A stretch of DNA of 64,000 bases from Chlorops oryzae (GCA_020466095.1 CM035808.1:79746994-79810993), one strand, 5' to 3'; positions 1-10,269 are shown, counted from the stretch's first letter. A program made the numbers and translations. Notes: generated from the sequence alone by a model not told the origin.

Positions 1-2
1 CA

Positions 3-560
3 ACCGTCAACGATTGCCTCAAGATGCTGAAGAGTCATGGAGTCGTGGATATTTTGGATGCCCTGCTCGTTCATTTCTGTTCCAGGCGTCTTCCGGCGCA
101 AACGATCACACATTGGGAACAGTCATTGGCGTCACATCGAGAGGTGCCAACGTGGCCACAAATGAATGCCTTTTTGACTAAGCGATATGAAGTTGTTGAA
201 CGCCTTTCCAGCTTTAATGCATTGGAGGCTCCCCATCCCGCTGTAAACCCCGAAATGCCTTCGACGAACGTGTTTCTCGCCCAAGAGCGGACCAATGGAG
301 TCTGCGTCCTCTGTCGCGGCAACCATCCTCTACGCCAATGTGATGTGTTTCTCAATATGTCGGTCGACGAACGTGTTCATGCTGTTTCGCAGCACCATCG
401 ATGTCTCAACTGCCTTTCGGCTGGTCATCAAAAGGCAAAGTGTAATAGTACCTTCCGTTGCGCAAAGTGCAGAAAATTGCATCATACGCTTCTTCGTTTT
501 CCGAATCCAACGGCTACACAAAAGGGTCAAGGATCTTCAACCACACCGACGCCTCTTTAG
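3..560 (+). CDS. gag: BEL A Gag, C-terminal part
   Basis: The frame is open from the first bases of the window to an amber codon at 558-560. It carries the end of the capsid-like region and then BEL-type zinc knuckles: CVLC with a downstream C (about 300-345), CLNC (about 410-420) and C-x2-C ending in LHHTLL (about 460-495), which bind the RNA genome in the virus-like particle. The reading frame continues after the amber codon into protease with no shift, so gag and pol form one frame interrupted by one stop. A single gag-pol ORF is usual in BEL/Pao, so the stop is either a nonsense mutation (CAG to TAG fits) or a readthrough codon. Confidence 0.85.
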   Translation, partial: TVNDCLKMLKSHGVVDILDALLVHFCSRRLPAQTITHWEQSLASHREVPTWPQMNAFLTKRYEVVERLSSFNALEAPHPAVNPEMPSTNVFLAQERTNGVCVLCRGNHPLRQCDVFLNMSVDERVHAVSQHHRCLNCLSAGHQKAKCNSTFRCAKCRKLHHTLLRFPNPTATQKGQGSSTTPTPL

Positions 561-3500
561 GCTGACGGCCCGTCTCCGACGAGCCATCCGGCGCAGACTT
601 CCGCGCCACCGAAGACTTCGAATTTTGTAACCGCCGACAAATCATCCACTTCGCAAGCACATGCGCACGTATCGACTAGCCAGACGCAAGTACTGTTGCC
701 GACCGCGCTCACACACATATTGCATCAAGGAGAGCGCTTTTTAGTGCGAGCCCTTCTCGACCAAGGATCTCAAAGGACGTTTATTACGGAACGGATGCAG
801 CTCCAATTGAATCTTCCAACTACGCCCAAAGTGTGCAACGTATCCGGTATGGGCGGGCAGTGCACCCAAGTTGCAAAAAAAGAGTGTTCCATCATGCTCG
901 CATCGCCTCGTTCTATGTTCGAGGATCAGATCGACGCCGTGGTGTTACCAAAGTTGACAAATTGGCTTCCAGCCAAACGGGTCTCCAACATGGATCCCCA
1001 AGAGTTTTCATCGCTTGAGCTCGCCGACCCCCACTTCATGAATCCAGGCCGCATCGATATGGTCATCGGCTCCGATATTATGCCTAAATTACTACGACCT
1101 GGAGTCAAAATGAATGTCGGAGGGAGTCTCGTAGCACAAAATTCAGTGTTCGGTTGGTATTTGAGTGGGCCCATCGCCAGCGAACCCACCGAAGCGTTTA
1201 CGACGCAGGTCTCCTCCGGAGACAACCATGAGTCGCTCTCCGAGCTACTCAAATTGTTTTGGGAACAAGAAGAGGTTCCAAATTCCCCTCCGCCTCTTTC
1301 AGAGGACGTTTATTGTGAAGAGCTTTATGCTCAAACCACCGTTAAGAATTCCGAAGGTAGATATGTCGTACGTCTACCATTTAAGGTCGAATTTTCCAAA
1401 TCCGCCTTACGCTTAGGTGCATTGCGATTCGGAGCGCTGACGCAATACCAGAGCCTGGAGAGAAGACTTGCGAAGCAGCCTCTTATGCGCGACACTTATA
1501 ATTCCGTGTTAACAGAGTATCTACAATATGATCACATGGAGCCATGCTCCAATTCTGAAATTATACACGAAAATAATTTTCTTTCTTTTTATCTTCCCCA
1601 TCATGCAGTGATGAAGCCAGAGAGTACCTCCACCAAAGTGCGCGTCGTCTTCAATGCGTCACAGAAAACATCATCGTTATCGTTGAACGATGTGCTTCAT
1701 GTCGGACCGGTGCTCCAAGCGGATTTGGTCATCCTTTTGCTCAACTGGAGGCTCTATCGATTCGTGTTTAACGGCGACATAGAGAAGATGTATCGACAGA
1801 TACAGGTGCACGAAGAGGATCGAGCCTTTCAACGCATCCTATTTCGCGAGGAAGAGACTGGACCGGTAAAGGATTACGAATTGAAAACAGTGACGTTTGG
1901 AGTCAACTGTGCTCCATATTTGGCCATTCGAACGCTTCATCAATTGGCAAACGACTCGGCGCACGACGCTCCTCAAGCAGCATTCATTTTGAAGAATGAA
2001 ACGTACGTCGACGACGTCCTATCAGGCGGCCATACACTCGAAGCGGCATGTACAGCAAAAACGCACCTCATAAGCACGCTCGGCTCGGCGGGATTTCCGT
2101 TGAAGAAGATGACCGCGAATCATGCCGAATTATTAAAGGATGTCGCATCTTCACACCTGCTGGATGCCGAATTTTTGAAATTCAAATCTGCCAGCGACGC
2201 AAAAATGTTGGGGATCCGCTGGAATGCCATTGCTGATCGTTTCTCATACAAGTTGAGCGCTCATTCTGCCGCATCATCGACGACCAAGCGACAGATCTTG
2301 TCTGATATCGCAAAGCTATTCGACCCAGCAGGATGGCTTACGCCGATCATCATCCGCGCCAAGGTTCTTATGCAACAGCTGTGGCTCGAAGGCACGGAAT
2401 GGGATCAGCGGGTGTCAAATGAGGCTTTAGAACGCTGGAGCGCTTTTATCATTGATTTGGCATTCATCGGGCAAATTCAAATTCCGAGATGGGTGCACTA
2501 CGATCCTACGGTCACAGTTCAGCTCCACGGATTCTGTGATGCATCGGAGCGAGCATATTGTGCAGCACTCTACCTCCGCATCGAGAGTCCCAACCAAGTT
2601 TATGCTCACTTGCTCACGGCGAAATCTAAGATGGCCCCGTTGCAAACTGTCAGCCTACCGCGCCTCGAGCTCTGCGCCGCCGTTCTTCTGTCCAGACTAA
2701 TCAAATCGATCAACGCGCAGCTTCATATTCACGAACATCAAACGGTTCTATGGTCAGACGCCTCGATCGTGCTGGCATGGCTGAAACGTCCTCCGAATGC
2801 ATGGAAAACTTACGTCGCCAATCGAATTTCCGAAATTCTGACCAAAGTTGGCAACACTCCATGGCGCCATGTACGCTCGCGAGACAATCCAGCTGATTTG
2901 GGTGCCCGAGGGATGCTAGCTCAGGATCTCTGTGAAAATTCGCTTTGGTGGCAAGGACCGTCATGGCTCGTAGAATCGCCAGAGAAATGGCCCCAGTTTG
3001 AATCCCCATCATCTACAACTCTTGAAGAGCGGAAGGCGGCCGCATTCACCGTCATTACAGAATCGGAAGACGTTCTCGCCAGATTTTCATCGTATGATCG
3101 AGCGCTTCGAGTCATCGGCTACGTAATGCGTTTCTACAGACAAGCGCGAAGAGAGATGGTCCCAAGTCCCAACACACTTACACTGTCGCAAGATGAGCTG
3201 ACGATGGATCTCAGTGAAGGAAAACCACTCGGAAAGAAGAGCGAGCTGTTATCGCTGAACCCTATGCTTGACGATGATGGACTGCTGCGCGTGAATGGCC
3301 GGCTTATTCATGCAGATCTTACGATAGACGAAAGATATCCGATCATCATACCTGCCGCCTCCACGTTTTGCCGCTTGTATTTGGACTTCGCACATAAAAC
3401 GCTCCTGCATGGTGGCGCTCAACTCATGTTTGGCATGGTGCGACAGAACTTTTACATCGCGCGATTAAAACGAAAAATAAAGAGCTGCATCACTCGCTGT

Positions 3501-4313
3501 CATACGTGCACCATCCATAAGCAACGAGTGAAGACTCAGATGATGGCCGCTCTGCCAGCTGAAAGATCAACGTTGTCGCTACCGTTTACGCATACCGGCG
3601 TCGACTTTGCCGGACCGTTTGACATCAAAACTTCCACTCTTCGGACGGCACCATATCTCAAGGGCTACGTCAGCGTGTTTGTGTGTTTCGCCACTAAGGC
3701 GGTTCACCTCGAATTATGCTCGGAGTTGTCCACTATGTCTTTCCGGGCCGCATTCGATCGGTTCATAGGACGCCGGGGACTCCCTAAGAGAATTTTCTCC
3801 GACAACGGCCGGAATTTCATTGGCGCCAAAAATGCTTTAGACGCCGAACTCGCTAAATTCGTTTCGAGTGCTGCTGACGACCTTCAACGGAAATATTCCC
3901 TGCAAGGGTTCGAATGGCATCTGATCCCGCCCCACGCACCTCATATGGGCGGATTATGGGAGGCGGCGGTAAAAAGCTTCAAGATCCACTTCGTCAAGGT
4001 AGCTGGTCCGCACAAATTCTCGTTTGAAGAATTCGCCACGTTGTTGGCACGAATCGAAGGAGTCTTGCACTCGCGTCCGCTCACGCCAATGTCAGATGAT
4101 CCGTCAGACCTATTAGCACTGACACCTGGGCACTTCCTCCGAGGAGCTCCACTTACCGCTTGGCCTGAAGAATCACACGCAGATTTTCCGCTCACTACGC
4201 GATGGGAGAAAGTGAAAATTCTACATCACCGATTCGCTCAACGGTGGAAATTGGAATATCTCCTTAATCTACATAAGAGAGATAAATGGAAGATGCCGCA
4301 GCCGCATGTATAG
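561..4313 (+). CDS. pol: BEL A Pol: protease, RT, RNase H, integrase
   Basis: This frame is continuous with gag after the amber codon; there is no convincing own ATG at its start. Domains in order: aspartic protease with a DQGS-type active site near 756 (family usually DSG/DTG), reverse transcriptase with YVDD at 2004-2015, RNase H (FCDAS, about 2530), integrase zinc-binding region with H and CxxC (about 3390-3520), and integrase core with the DDE triad in GVDFAGPF (Asp codon 3603), FSDNGRNF (Asp codon 3801) and MGGLWEA (Glu codon 3960). Length and order match BEL/Pao Pol. It ends at an amber codon at 4311-4313, after which the same frame stays open. Confidence 0.92.
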   Translation, partial: ADGPSPTSHPAQTSAPPKTSNFVTADKSSTSQAHAHVSTSQTQVLLPTALTHILHQGERFLVRALLDQGSQRTFITERMQLQLNLPTTPKVCNVSGMGGQCTQVAKKECSIMLASPRSMFEDQIDAVVLPKLTNWLPAKRVSNMDPQEFSSLELADPHFMNPGRIDMVIGSDIMPKLLRPGVKMNVGGSLVAQNSVFGWYLSGPIASEPTEAFTTQVSSGDNHESLSELLKLFWEQEEVPNSPPPLSEDVYCEELYAQTTVKNSEGRYVVRLPFKVEFSKSALRLGALRFGALTQYQSLERRLAKQPLMRDTYNSVLTEYLQYDHMEPCSNSEIIHENNFLSFYLPHHAVMKPESTSTKVRVVFNASQKTSSLSLNDVLHVGPVLQADLVILLLNWRLYRFVFNGDIEKMYRQIQVHEEDRAFQRILFREEETGPVKDYELKTVTFGVNCAPYLAIRTLHQLANDSAHDAPQAAFILKNETYVDDVLSGGHTLEAACTAKTHLISTLGSAGFPLKKMTANHAELLKDVASSHLLDAEFLKFKSASDAKMLGIRWNAIADRFSYKLSAHSAASSTTKRQILSDIAKLFDPAGWLTPIIIRAKVLMQQLWLEGTEWDQRVSNEALERWSAFIIDLAFIGQIQIPRWVHYDPTVTVQLHGFCDASERAYCAALYLRIESPNQVYAHLLTAKSKMAPLQTVSLPRLELCAAVLLSRLIKSINAQLHIHEHQTVLWSDASIVLAWLKRPPNAWKTYVANRISEILTKVGNTPWRHVRSRDNPADLGARGMLAQDLCENSLWWQGPSWLVESPEKWPQFESPSSTTLEERKAAAFTVITESEDVLARFSSYDRALRVIGYVMRFYRQARREMVPSPNTLTLSQDELTMDLSEGKPLGKKSELLSLNPMLDDDGLLRVNGRLIHADLTIDERYPIIIPAASTFCRLYLDFAHKTLLHGGAQLMFGMVRQNFYIARLKRKIKSCITRCHTCTIHKQRVKTQMMAALPAERSTLSLPFTHTGVDFAGPFDIKTSTLRTAPYLKGYVSVFVCFATKAVHLELCSELSTMSFRAAFDRFIGRRGLPKRIFSDNGRNFIGAKNALDAELAKFVSSAADDLQRKYSLQGFEWHLIPPHAPHMGGLWEAAVKSFKIHFVKVAGPHKFSFEEFATLLARIEGVLHSRPLTPMSDDPSDLLALTPGHFLRGAPLTAWPEESHADFPLTTRWEKVKILHHRFAQRWKLEYLLNLHKRDKWKMPQPHV

Positions 4314-4505
4314 GTTGGCGATTTCGTCGTCCTCCTGGATGCTAAGCTGCCCCCATTTGAGTGGAGAAAAGGAAGGATTGTTCAAGTCCACCCGGGGGAT
4401 TATGGTCTTGTGCGCATTGTCGACGTAAAAACACAATTTGGTATCATCACAAGGCCGATTACAAAGCTCTGTCTGTTGCCAGTCGAATTGCCAGAAACCT
4501 TATGA
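4314..4505 (+). CDS. BEL A Pol C-terminal domain beyond second amber codon
   Basis: Directly after the amber codon the same frame reads VGDFVVLLDAKLPPFEW and then GRIVQVHPGDYGLVRIVDVK, and ends with TGA at 4503-4505. This is the small beta-rich domain (the DUF5641 type) that closes Pol in BEL/Pao. In relatives the residue before VGD is commonly Gln or Lys, so a CAG to TAG change explains the stop. The domain shows no further damage, which argues that the stop is recent or suppressed. Confidence 0.8.
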   Translation, partial: VGDFVVLLDAKLPPFEWRKGRIVQVHPGDYGLVRIVDVKTQFGIITRPITKLCLLPVELPETL

Positions 4506-4598
4506 CTAGTCGTTCTCATCCCTTCGCAACACTCCCTTCTCCCCCTCTCATCATTTATCATTGCATATTCGCTCATCCACACCTCCTATTCGTTTCAG

Positions 4599-5104
4599 AT
4601 AAACCACATGACAGAACGGTCGTGTGTCGTGTGCGACGGGGCCAGCCTCATCACACGCTGCTGCATCGCGAGAGCCGGTCGCCGTCGCCTGATGAGCCCG
4701 GCCCGTGGAGGCCCCAGAGGACCCAAGCGCTTAACCCTCTGCCGCCATCTCGCCGCCGCCGCTCTCATCGACGCCATCGCCATCCCCGATCCGAACGCCG
4801 GCAGTCCATAGAACAGCCCCCCAGAAATGGCGGCCGGCGCTCGCCATCGGAGCCTTATGAGGTGCGCCGTCGCTGTCGGTCCAGTGTCAATGAGCGCCGC
4901 TCATCTCCGCTTGCTCGACGTCGGGGAGGCCGCGAGCAGCCACGTCAGCGGGTTCGATTCGAACCCTCGCCGGAACCACACAGAATGGTCCCCATGGTCC
5001 CATCCACTGGTTGGGACTGGTCGGATCACGGGCCGTCTGATGCCGCCATCATGCGGGAACTGATTGAAGAGGTGCGAGAATTCCTGCGCAGCCGAGAAAG
5101 GTAA
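4599..5104 (+). CDS. BEL A arginine-rich ORF3 after pol
   Basis: An open frame ends with TAA at 5102-5104. A pyrimidine-rich stretch ending TTTCAG at 4593-4598 would be a good 3' splice site, so expression from a spliced RNA is possible; this is inference. The protein is very rich in Arg, Ser and Pro and has an acidic, amphipathic C-terminus. Near its start it reads HHTLLHR, the signature that ends the last zinc knuckle of BEL Gag. An overlapping frame with an ATG at 4608 (to 4811) has CVVCDGA followed by a spaced Cys, also knuckle-like. I read it as a decayed or specialised gag-derived accessory ORF. Env is less likely, as I see no signal peptide or membrane span. Confidence 0.45.
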
Positions 5105-5690
5105 GCAGGAAGTATTTATTGCGTAGCGCAAGGCGGGCAGTATGTTCGTTCTTCACCACAGCTACCGCCGTTCAATAGCCGAGCCCTTAGAGTTAGGCGA
5201 GAATCGAACTAATCGAATACCCTTTTGTCCTACAGCACTAGATCGAGCGACGACGACGACGTTTTAATCAATCGGTTTGGTAGGCGCTAGAAAAACGGTC
5301 GAAAGAAAGAAAACCTCTTCGCGTGAACAATCCGCCCGCGCGCCGCAAAAACAAGTAAAACCTAAAATATAAAATCAAAAAAAAGAACTACAACAAACGC
5401 ATATATAAAGTCAAAATTTGAAGTGAAACAAAACAAAACCACAAACAAAAAAAAAAGTGAATTCCAATTAGCCATAAGAGCACGCCAAGAAGGCAATTTT
5501 CAGTTATTTTGTTTTTCCTTAATCAAACTCGCCACGAAGGCAAATTATAATTTTTTAACATTTTATTCAAACGGTGTAATCCCGAGCTATCCGCGTCGTG
5601 CAACCGCCGGTCTCTCAAATTAATAAAAAACCACGAACGTCGTCCAGCTCAGCCCGGAAGACAAAAGGTAGGTGCCTATTATCTCCATCT
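5105..5690 (+). repeat. Probable 3' LTR and 3' flank of BEL A
   Basis: This non-coding stretch follows ORF3. A TATA-like sequence lies near 5400 (CATATATAAAG) and an AATAAA polyadenylation signal at 5622-5627, as expected of an LTR. No second copy is available in the window, so the ends cannot be set. Confidence 0.4.
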
Positions 5691-6046
5691 CTTACACCAA
5701 CAAAGACCAATGAGGTTTAACGATGGATACCAGACGTAAAATCTCTCTTCTAAAATTTGGAAGCTCAATTGAAAGTGTTGAAATTTCTAAATTTAATTTA
5801 GTTTCCCAACTAAGAAGAGGGGAAGCGTGATTGGTAAGAAAAAAAAAGAAAAAAAATTAAGAAGACAAAAAATGGAGATACACAAATAAATTTTAAAAAA
5901 ATATTTAAAAAACAAGTCGCAAGTGACAAAAAACGGAAGTCGGTTTTCTTCATCTACTGCACTGCAAAAATCTTCCTAAATAATATGAGGTTTTTAAGGA
6001 AACTTCATGAACAATGACGAGAAATATTGCAGTTTTTGTGTCAAAA
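5691..6046. other. AT-rich stretch without recognised gene
   Basis: A-rich and T-rich runs; no long ORF, RNA gene or TIR found. Confidence 0.6.
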
Positions 6047-6054
6047 CTTTTAAT

Positions 6055-6721
6055 CAGGGCGTGCAAACGAAACAAATAACGTTCGGGTTATGGTTTTGGT
6101 TATGAAATGATTATGGTTTCGATTACGGTTTCGTTCTGAACAAAGTTATTTCGGTTTCGGTATCGTTTCGTTTGGGTTACGGTTTTTCAAAGATTTTAAG
6201 AATCGCGGATAAAATTCAAGATATTAATCCGTGTTCACTCGACACAGTTAAGTCTATCTGTCTCTGTTTTCGCACACGATTTTTACTGGTGGCAAAAAAG
6301 ACTAATAGTCTTAAACGTGTCGAGTAAATACGTATAAAGTGGTCATGTAAACATAGTATGTAATTGATTAAGAGTCACATAAACATTGACTGAATGAGTC
6401 AGTTAATTGTTTTAGTCAAAAATCACTTGTGCGGCACACCGACACATAAAGGGAAATGTATAGGCAAGAGTGCATAAACACGCACACGGGTGACTGATTA
6501 GTCAGACTGAATGTTTATGTGGCGCATTAATGAGCGACCATGAAATAAATGAAATTTTGGGGAAGATGTAAGAAATTGTTTCAGAAACCGTTTCGAACCG
6601 GTTTCGGTTCGGGAACTGGTTTCCAAAAAACAAAGTATCAGTTTCGGTTTTAATTCGGATAAGAAAATAAACCGGTTAAAATCGGTTACGGTTACGGTTT
6701 CAGGTCCGGTTGCACGCCCTG
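6055..6721 (+). mobile_element. hAT-type non-autonomous element, copy 1 (667 bp)
   Basis: The element begins CAGGGCGTGCAAACG and ends GGTTGCACGCCCTG, an inverted repeat, and is flanked by a perfect 8-bp TSD CTTTTAAT (6047-6054 and 6722-6729). The 8-bp TSD and CA-start terminus are hAT features. The interior is made of many short GGTTTCGG/GGTTACGG-like motifs near both ends, probably transposase-binding repeats, and has no transposase. A longer copy (1584 bp) lies inverted at 55755-57338 and a fragment at about 49330-49425. Confidence 0.9.
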
Positions 6722-6729
6722 CTTTTAAT

Positions 6730-7628
6730 CCAGAAAATTCAGTTTACTTTTTATTTATTGAGGCATATTATGATACGTTACGTGACATACGTGACGTGAC
6801 ATTTTTTTTCAAAAGGGTTTTTGTCATGAAAATAGTCTTTTGTTTTAACCTTTTTTCCTTTCAATTCATCAATTCTGGTATTATAAATAAAAGGGCCAAT
6901 AATGAATTTTATCAAAAACAATATTTAATTGAGCTTGCGTAATTAGAAGATAATTATCAACTTATTCGTTAAAGATTTTTTGTTGCTGTTGTTTTGGTTG
7001 ATTCTTCTGATTGGAATTATTAAGGACGATAACGTCTATTGATCAGGTTACTAAAATGGCCCAAATTTCATAAATAAAGCACTTTTAAAGGTAATTTAAA
7101 AAATACAAACAAAACAAAATAAGCCTTTCCCTATGTTTTACAGAAATGAGGGCTGACTATAACCACCAATCTTCTTAAATAGTGGAATTTAGATATGTTG
7201 CTATGATAGTACATACCCAAAATTTTTTTTAAGAAACTGGGGCATTTGCAATTCCGGTAGACCTTTCTGCGGAAATACCCATATAGATATAAGAAAATTC
7301 GAAAAAATTAGTAGCTTAAATCTGAATTATATAATTACAAATATTATACAATTATTATATTATAAAATTAAGATACAGATTATAATCTGTAAGTCCAAAT
7401 TTTTGTAAATTACAGGTGGGAGACAGTTGAAACAAAGAAAATATTTAATAAAAAAAGAAAAAAAGGGAATAAAATTAAACATGGGAAACCCACAATTTAA
7501 AAAAAAGAACAAGTATGAAAAAAAAAAATAGTGATAAAAAATGATAAATACTGTATCTTCGAAATATTCGGCATCGTAAAATTTAAATTTATAATTGGAT
7601 TCCCGCGATTGTTCGAATAAAGCTGAAC
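6730..7628. other. AT-rich stretch without recognised gene
   Basis: Only low-complexity reading frames are present. A short block near 7248-7290 (ending GCGGAAATACCCATATA) recurs with changes near 49020-49062 and 62733-62765, so it belongs to some dispersed repeat that I cannot name. Confidence 0.5.
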
Positions 7629-7632
7629 TTAA

Positions 7633-8358
7633 GGGGGGAGTACACTTTGAACGTCCAAAAATTAAGGCATTTTCGTTAATTTTTTTAAGCAATAAAACAC
7701 TCAGGGAGGGCAAATATGTTATAACCCATTTATTACTCATCCTTCGAACTACAATTTGTATTTTTTTGAACTTGATTGGCGTCCCCCCGTGGCCGGTGCA
7801 CCAGGTCGCGCGGGCGTCCTCGCGCGGAAGTCGGAAAACGGCGTGAGAAAATACTCCTTCCCATGTGATCCTGGAACATAAATCGAACAAAATCCTGATA
7901 AGTAATGAAATTCGGGTTAGAAATACGTATTCCGATTTTTTTTAAATTAATTGTTTTCAAAATTTGTTGCCTTAGGAAAAAAGTCCATTTTTTAACCCTA
8001 AAAATGCTTACAAAATCGTGGATTAAAAATCCATTTTTGACAAAATCGAAAATGTGGGTACGTATTTCTAAGCAGAATTTAATTCTAAACAAGAAAACCT
8101 AGGCGATATCCAAATTTAATAATAACTGGTTAGAGTTATTTCCCACGCCAGTTTGAAAAGCCCCGTTTCGAGATAAACGCGTTTAAAGATAAAATTTCAT
8201 ACATGTTTTACATGTACATGTTTTAGGAAATCGCTTCGTAAAGCGGTAAGGAATATTCTGGCGGACTTGGAGTCTTTTCTAAATTAAAGTATACATCCCA
8301 AGGAACATTTTAAGCCAAAAAAATACATTTTTTTGAAAAATCAAAGTGTACTCCGCCC
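7633..8358. mobile_element. TTAA-flanked MITE (726 bp)
   Basis: The terminal inverted repeats are GGGGGGAGTACACTTTGA (left) and its near-complement ending CCGCCC (right), 17 of 18 matching. Both sides are flanked by TTAA (7629-7632 and 8359-8362). A TTAA target is typical of piggyBac-type elements, so it may be a non-autonomous piggyBac derivative. There is no transposase inside; the frames it contains look random. Confidence 0.75.
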
Positions 8359-8362
8359 TTAA

Positions 8363-8764
8363 AAGAATCCAACGACTTGAGATTCTTCATTTGGAATTGG
8401 ACTCAGATAAGCGAAGTGAGTATCCACGGAAGTGATCGCCAGGAATTCCATTAATTCCATGCTTCTCTCTCTTTTTCGATTCAATTATATATATATATAT
8501 ATATATATACGACTCGATCGCAGCCCAAACACATTTAATCGCAAGCTTTGTAGTCTATTCAAATGAATTTGTGAAATTCAAAATTTGTATTCCGTGTCAA
8601 TAAAGAGCTTTTAAAACTGAAAAACTATGAATCGCGAATCCTTTTCGTTTCCTTTTTTTCTCTCTCTTTCTCTCTCTCCCTATAATTAAATATTTCAAGA
8701 TTGTTTTTGTTAGATGAAATTATAAAAAGAAACGAAAGAAAAATGTGGTCTCTTAAATTGTCAG
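8363..8764. other. Gene-free stretch with (AT)n microsatellite
   Basis: A perfect AT dinucleotide run lies at about 8486-8509 and CT-rich runs near 8660-8690. Nothing coding is seen. It is the left flank of the next element, with the TSD GTCAG at 8760-8764. Confidence 0.7.
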
Positions 8765-9084
8765 TGTTTTGTGTGTGATTCTGGATGGATGTGTTTGATG
8801 TAGGTAATTGTGATGTATGCCAATATAAAGTTTGTGCCAAGATGAAGTTTGTGCAAAGATGAACTTTAGCTGATTTCCGAACGTGGACTTTTTGATGGAG
8901 CTCCAGAAAGTAAGTGAGGAAGTAAGCCAAAACGGAAGCCGAGCTTACTCCTCGTAACGAAACAAAGTGTTATATTTCGCCCGGTATAAGGCTAGTGTTA
9001 TAGTGTACTAAAATTAGGCATTAGGAGCCTTCTCTTTCTAAGGGTTTCGATCTTTGTTTTGATCTTACTGTTCCGACCTGAACA
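8765..9084 (-). repeat. BEL B 3' LTR (320 bp)
   Basis: On the minus strand it begins TGTTCAGGTCGGAACAG and ends CACACACAAAACA, giving TG...CA ends. It matches 18702-19021 almost base for base. Confidence 0.95.
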
Positions 9085-9342
9085 TTGCCGCCGGCCTTGC
9101 AGTATTCTGCAATAAACAAAAAATAGAAAATATTCGGCAGCAATTCCCAGAAGAAAGAGAAGGTTCCCAAGCGAAGTGCTTAACATCAGCTGCTGTATAG
9201 AAGGAATAAATAAAGAAACGTTTGCGTATGGGAAAGTGCATTTGTATTTTAATTCAAGTAAATCCATTTAATTATCGAAATATATTTTTTTTTTAATTTT
9301 TTTTTTTTTATGTATATATGAACGGGAGTGGTAGTAATACTA

Positions 9343-10185
9343 CTACTTGGAGTAGGCACCGGAGAGTACCCACCCAAGCACCGTTTTTTGCCCGAAAGGA
9401 TCGTTCCCGTGCGCTGGGCGCACATCGCTCAGGAGGAGCTTCGGATAAAAGTCGCAACCTAATACGACGTTAACTGGCGTATGCTCAAAGAAGCCCGGAT
9501 CCGATGAAGTTAAATTGCGATACGCTTGTGCGACTGCGGGATTCATTGCCTGCGATGGCGATGCAATCTTTATTTGATCGCAAACGTGAAAAATGCCCTC
9601 GATTTTGACATTTAAATCATGTCGGGCTGGAATAGTAAGGCGGCATAGAATTTCCTTATCTACTGTTGTCGTGGATATGTGCAGATCTTTAACCGCACTG
9701 ACGGTCACGCGATTATCCGGACTACATTGGTCTATGAGCGCTCGGACAAAATGTAGATGGCTCCCCACCTGCAACCGGATCTGCGCAGTTGGCATTAATA
9801 TGGCATTTTGCTGGCAAAGGAGCTGGATTGCATGCATTGGTCGTTCAGCTGACCTCTCTCCGAGTCGGTCATGCATGTGCAGCAAACTATGGTGCATTTT
9901 TCCGCAATAGCGGCAGCGGGCTGTACTTTCACAGATGCCAGAGGAATGGCTATGGGCAAGGCATTTCAGACAATATTTCCGCAAAAGTACAGTCCGCAAA
10001 CGCTTCTCGATGTTCATGGCCAGAAATTTTTGGCAAAATCGCAACGCATGCACACCGCGACAGACTCGGCACGCGAACTCAGGTCTAGGTCGACCTTTAG
10101 ATGGATTTTTTAAAGTTGTTGCTGGTTGTTCGGCAGATTTCTCGGCGACGGTGGCGACGACGTTTGCGGCTGCGTTAATCGACAT
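9343..10185 (-). CDS. BEL B ORF3: Gag-knuckle plus protease-like protein after pol
   Basis: An intact 280-aa frame lies 85 bp after the end of pol. Residues about 38-105 hold three BEL-type zinc knuckles (CRVCRGVHALRFC, CLKC and CRYCGKMHHSLLH). Residues about 145-275 resemble the BEL protease region, including FVRALIDQ, a VVLGCDFYPKLL block and TVLGWVLSG. The active-site D-S/T-G is replaced by DQCS, so it is probably not a working protease. It therefore looks like a second, diverged gag-protease segment placed downstream of pol. It has no stop, unlike the pol beside it, which suggests selection or a recent origin. A role as an RNA-binding accessory protein is inference. Confidence 0.8.
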   Translation of the reverse strand: MSINAAANVVATVAEKSAEQPATTLKNPSKGRPRPEFACRVCRGVHALRFCQKFLAMNIEKRLRTVLLRKYCLKCLAHSHSSGICESTARCRYCGKMHHSLLHMHDRLGERSAERPMHAIQLLCQQNAILMPTAQIRLQVGSHLHFVRALIDQCSPDNRVTVSAVKDLHISTTTVDKEILCRLTIPARHDLNVKIEGIFHVCDQIKIASPSQAMNPAVAQAYRNLTSSDPGFFEHTPVNVVLGCDFYPKLLLSDVRPAHGNDPFGQKTVLGWVLSGAYSK

Positions 10186-10269
10186 TTCGTTGATTACGGA
10201 ATATGCGGAATGGGCGGAATATGCGGAATCTAGGAGCGGGATGGAACAAGAAAAAGGAGAAAAGGGATG

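Larger units (their letters stand above)
1..5690 (+). mobile_element. BEL/Pao LTR retrotransposon A, 5' end outside the window
   Basis: The order gag zinc knuckles, aspartic protease, reverse transcriptase, RNase H, integrase, small C-terminal domain is that of the BEL/Pao superfamily. The 5' LTR and the gag N-terminus lie before position 1. Pol ends at 4505, an arginine-rich third ORF follows to 5104, and AT-rich sequence with a TATA-like box and AATAAA signals then continues to about 5690, probably the 3' LTR. The right border is inferred, because no second LTR is present to delimit it. All catalytic residues I can find are intact, so the copy is fairly young apart from two amber codons. 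Confidence 0.85.

Noticed and set aside
4608..4811. Possible env gene in BEL A
   Set aside because: Too short, no signal peptide, glycosylation pattern or membrane anchor visible.
4361..5104. Long basic ORF read as a host SR-type splicing protein
   Set aside because: Its first 145 bp overlap the end of BEL pol in another frame, it lies between pol and the presumed LTR, and it contains a Gag-type HHTLLH; it is better read as an element-borne ORF.
7360..7890. 176-codon minus-strand frame rich in Phe, Ile and Tyr, looking like a membrane protein
   Set aside because: It spans the border of the TTAA MITE and consists of AT-rich low-complexity sequence with no domain.
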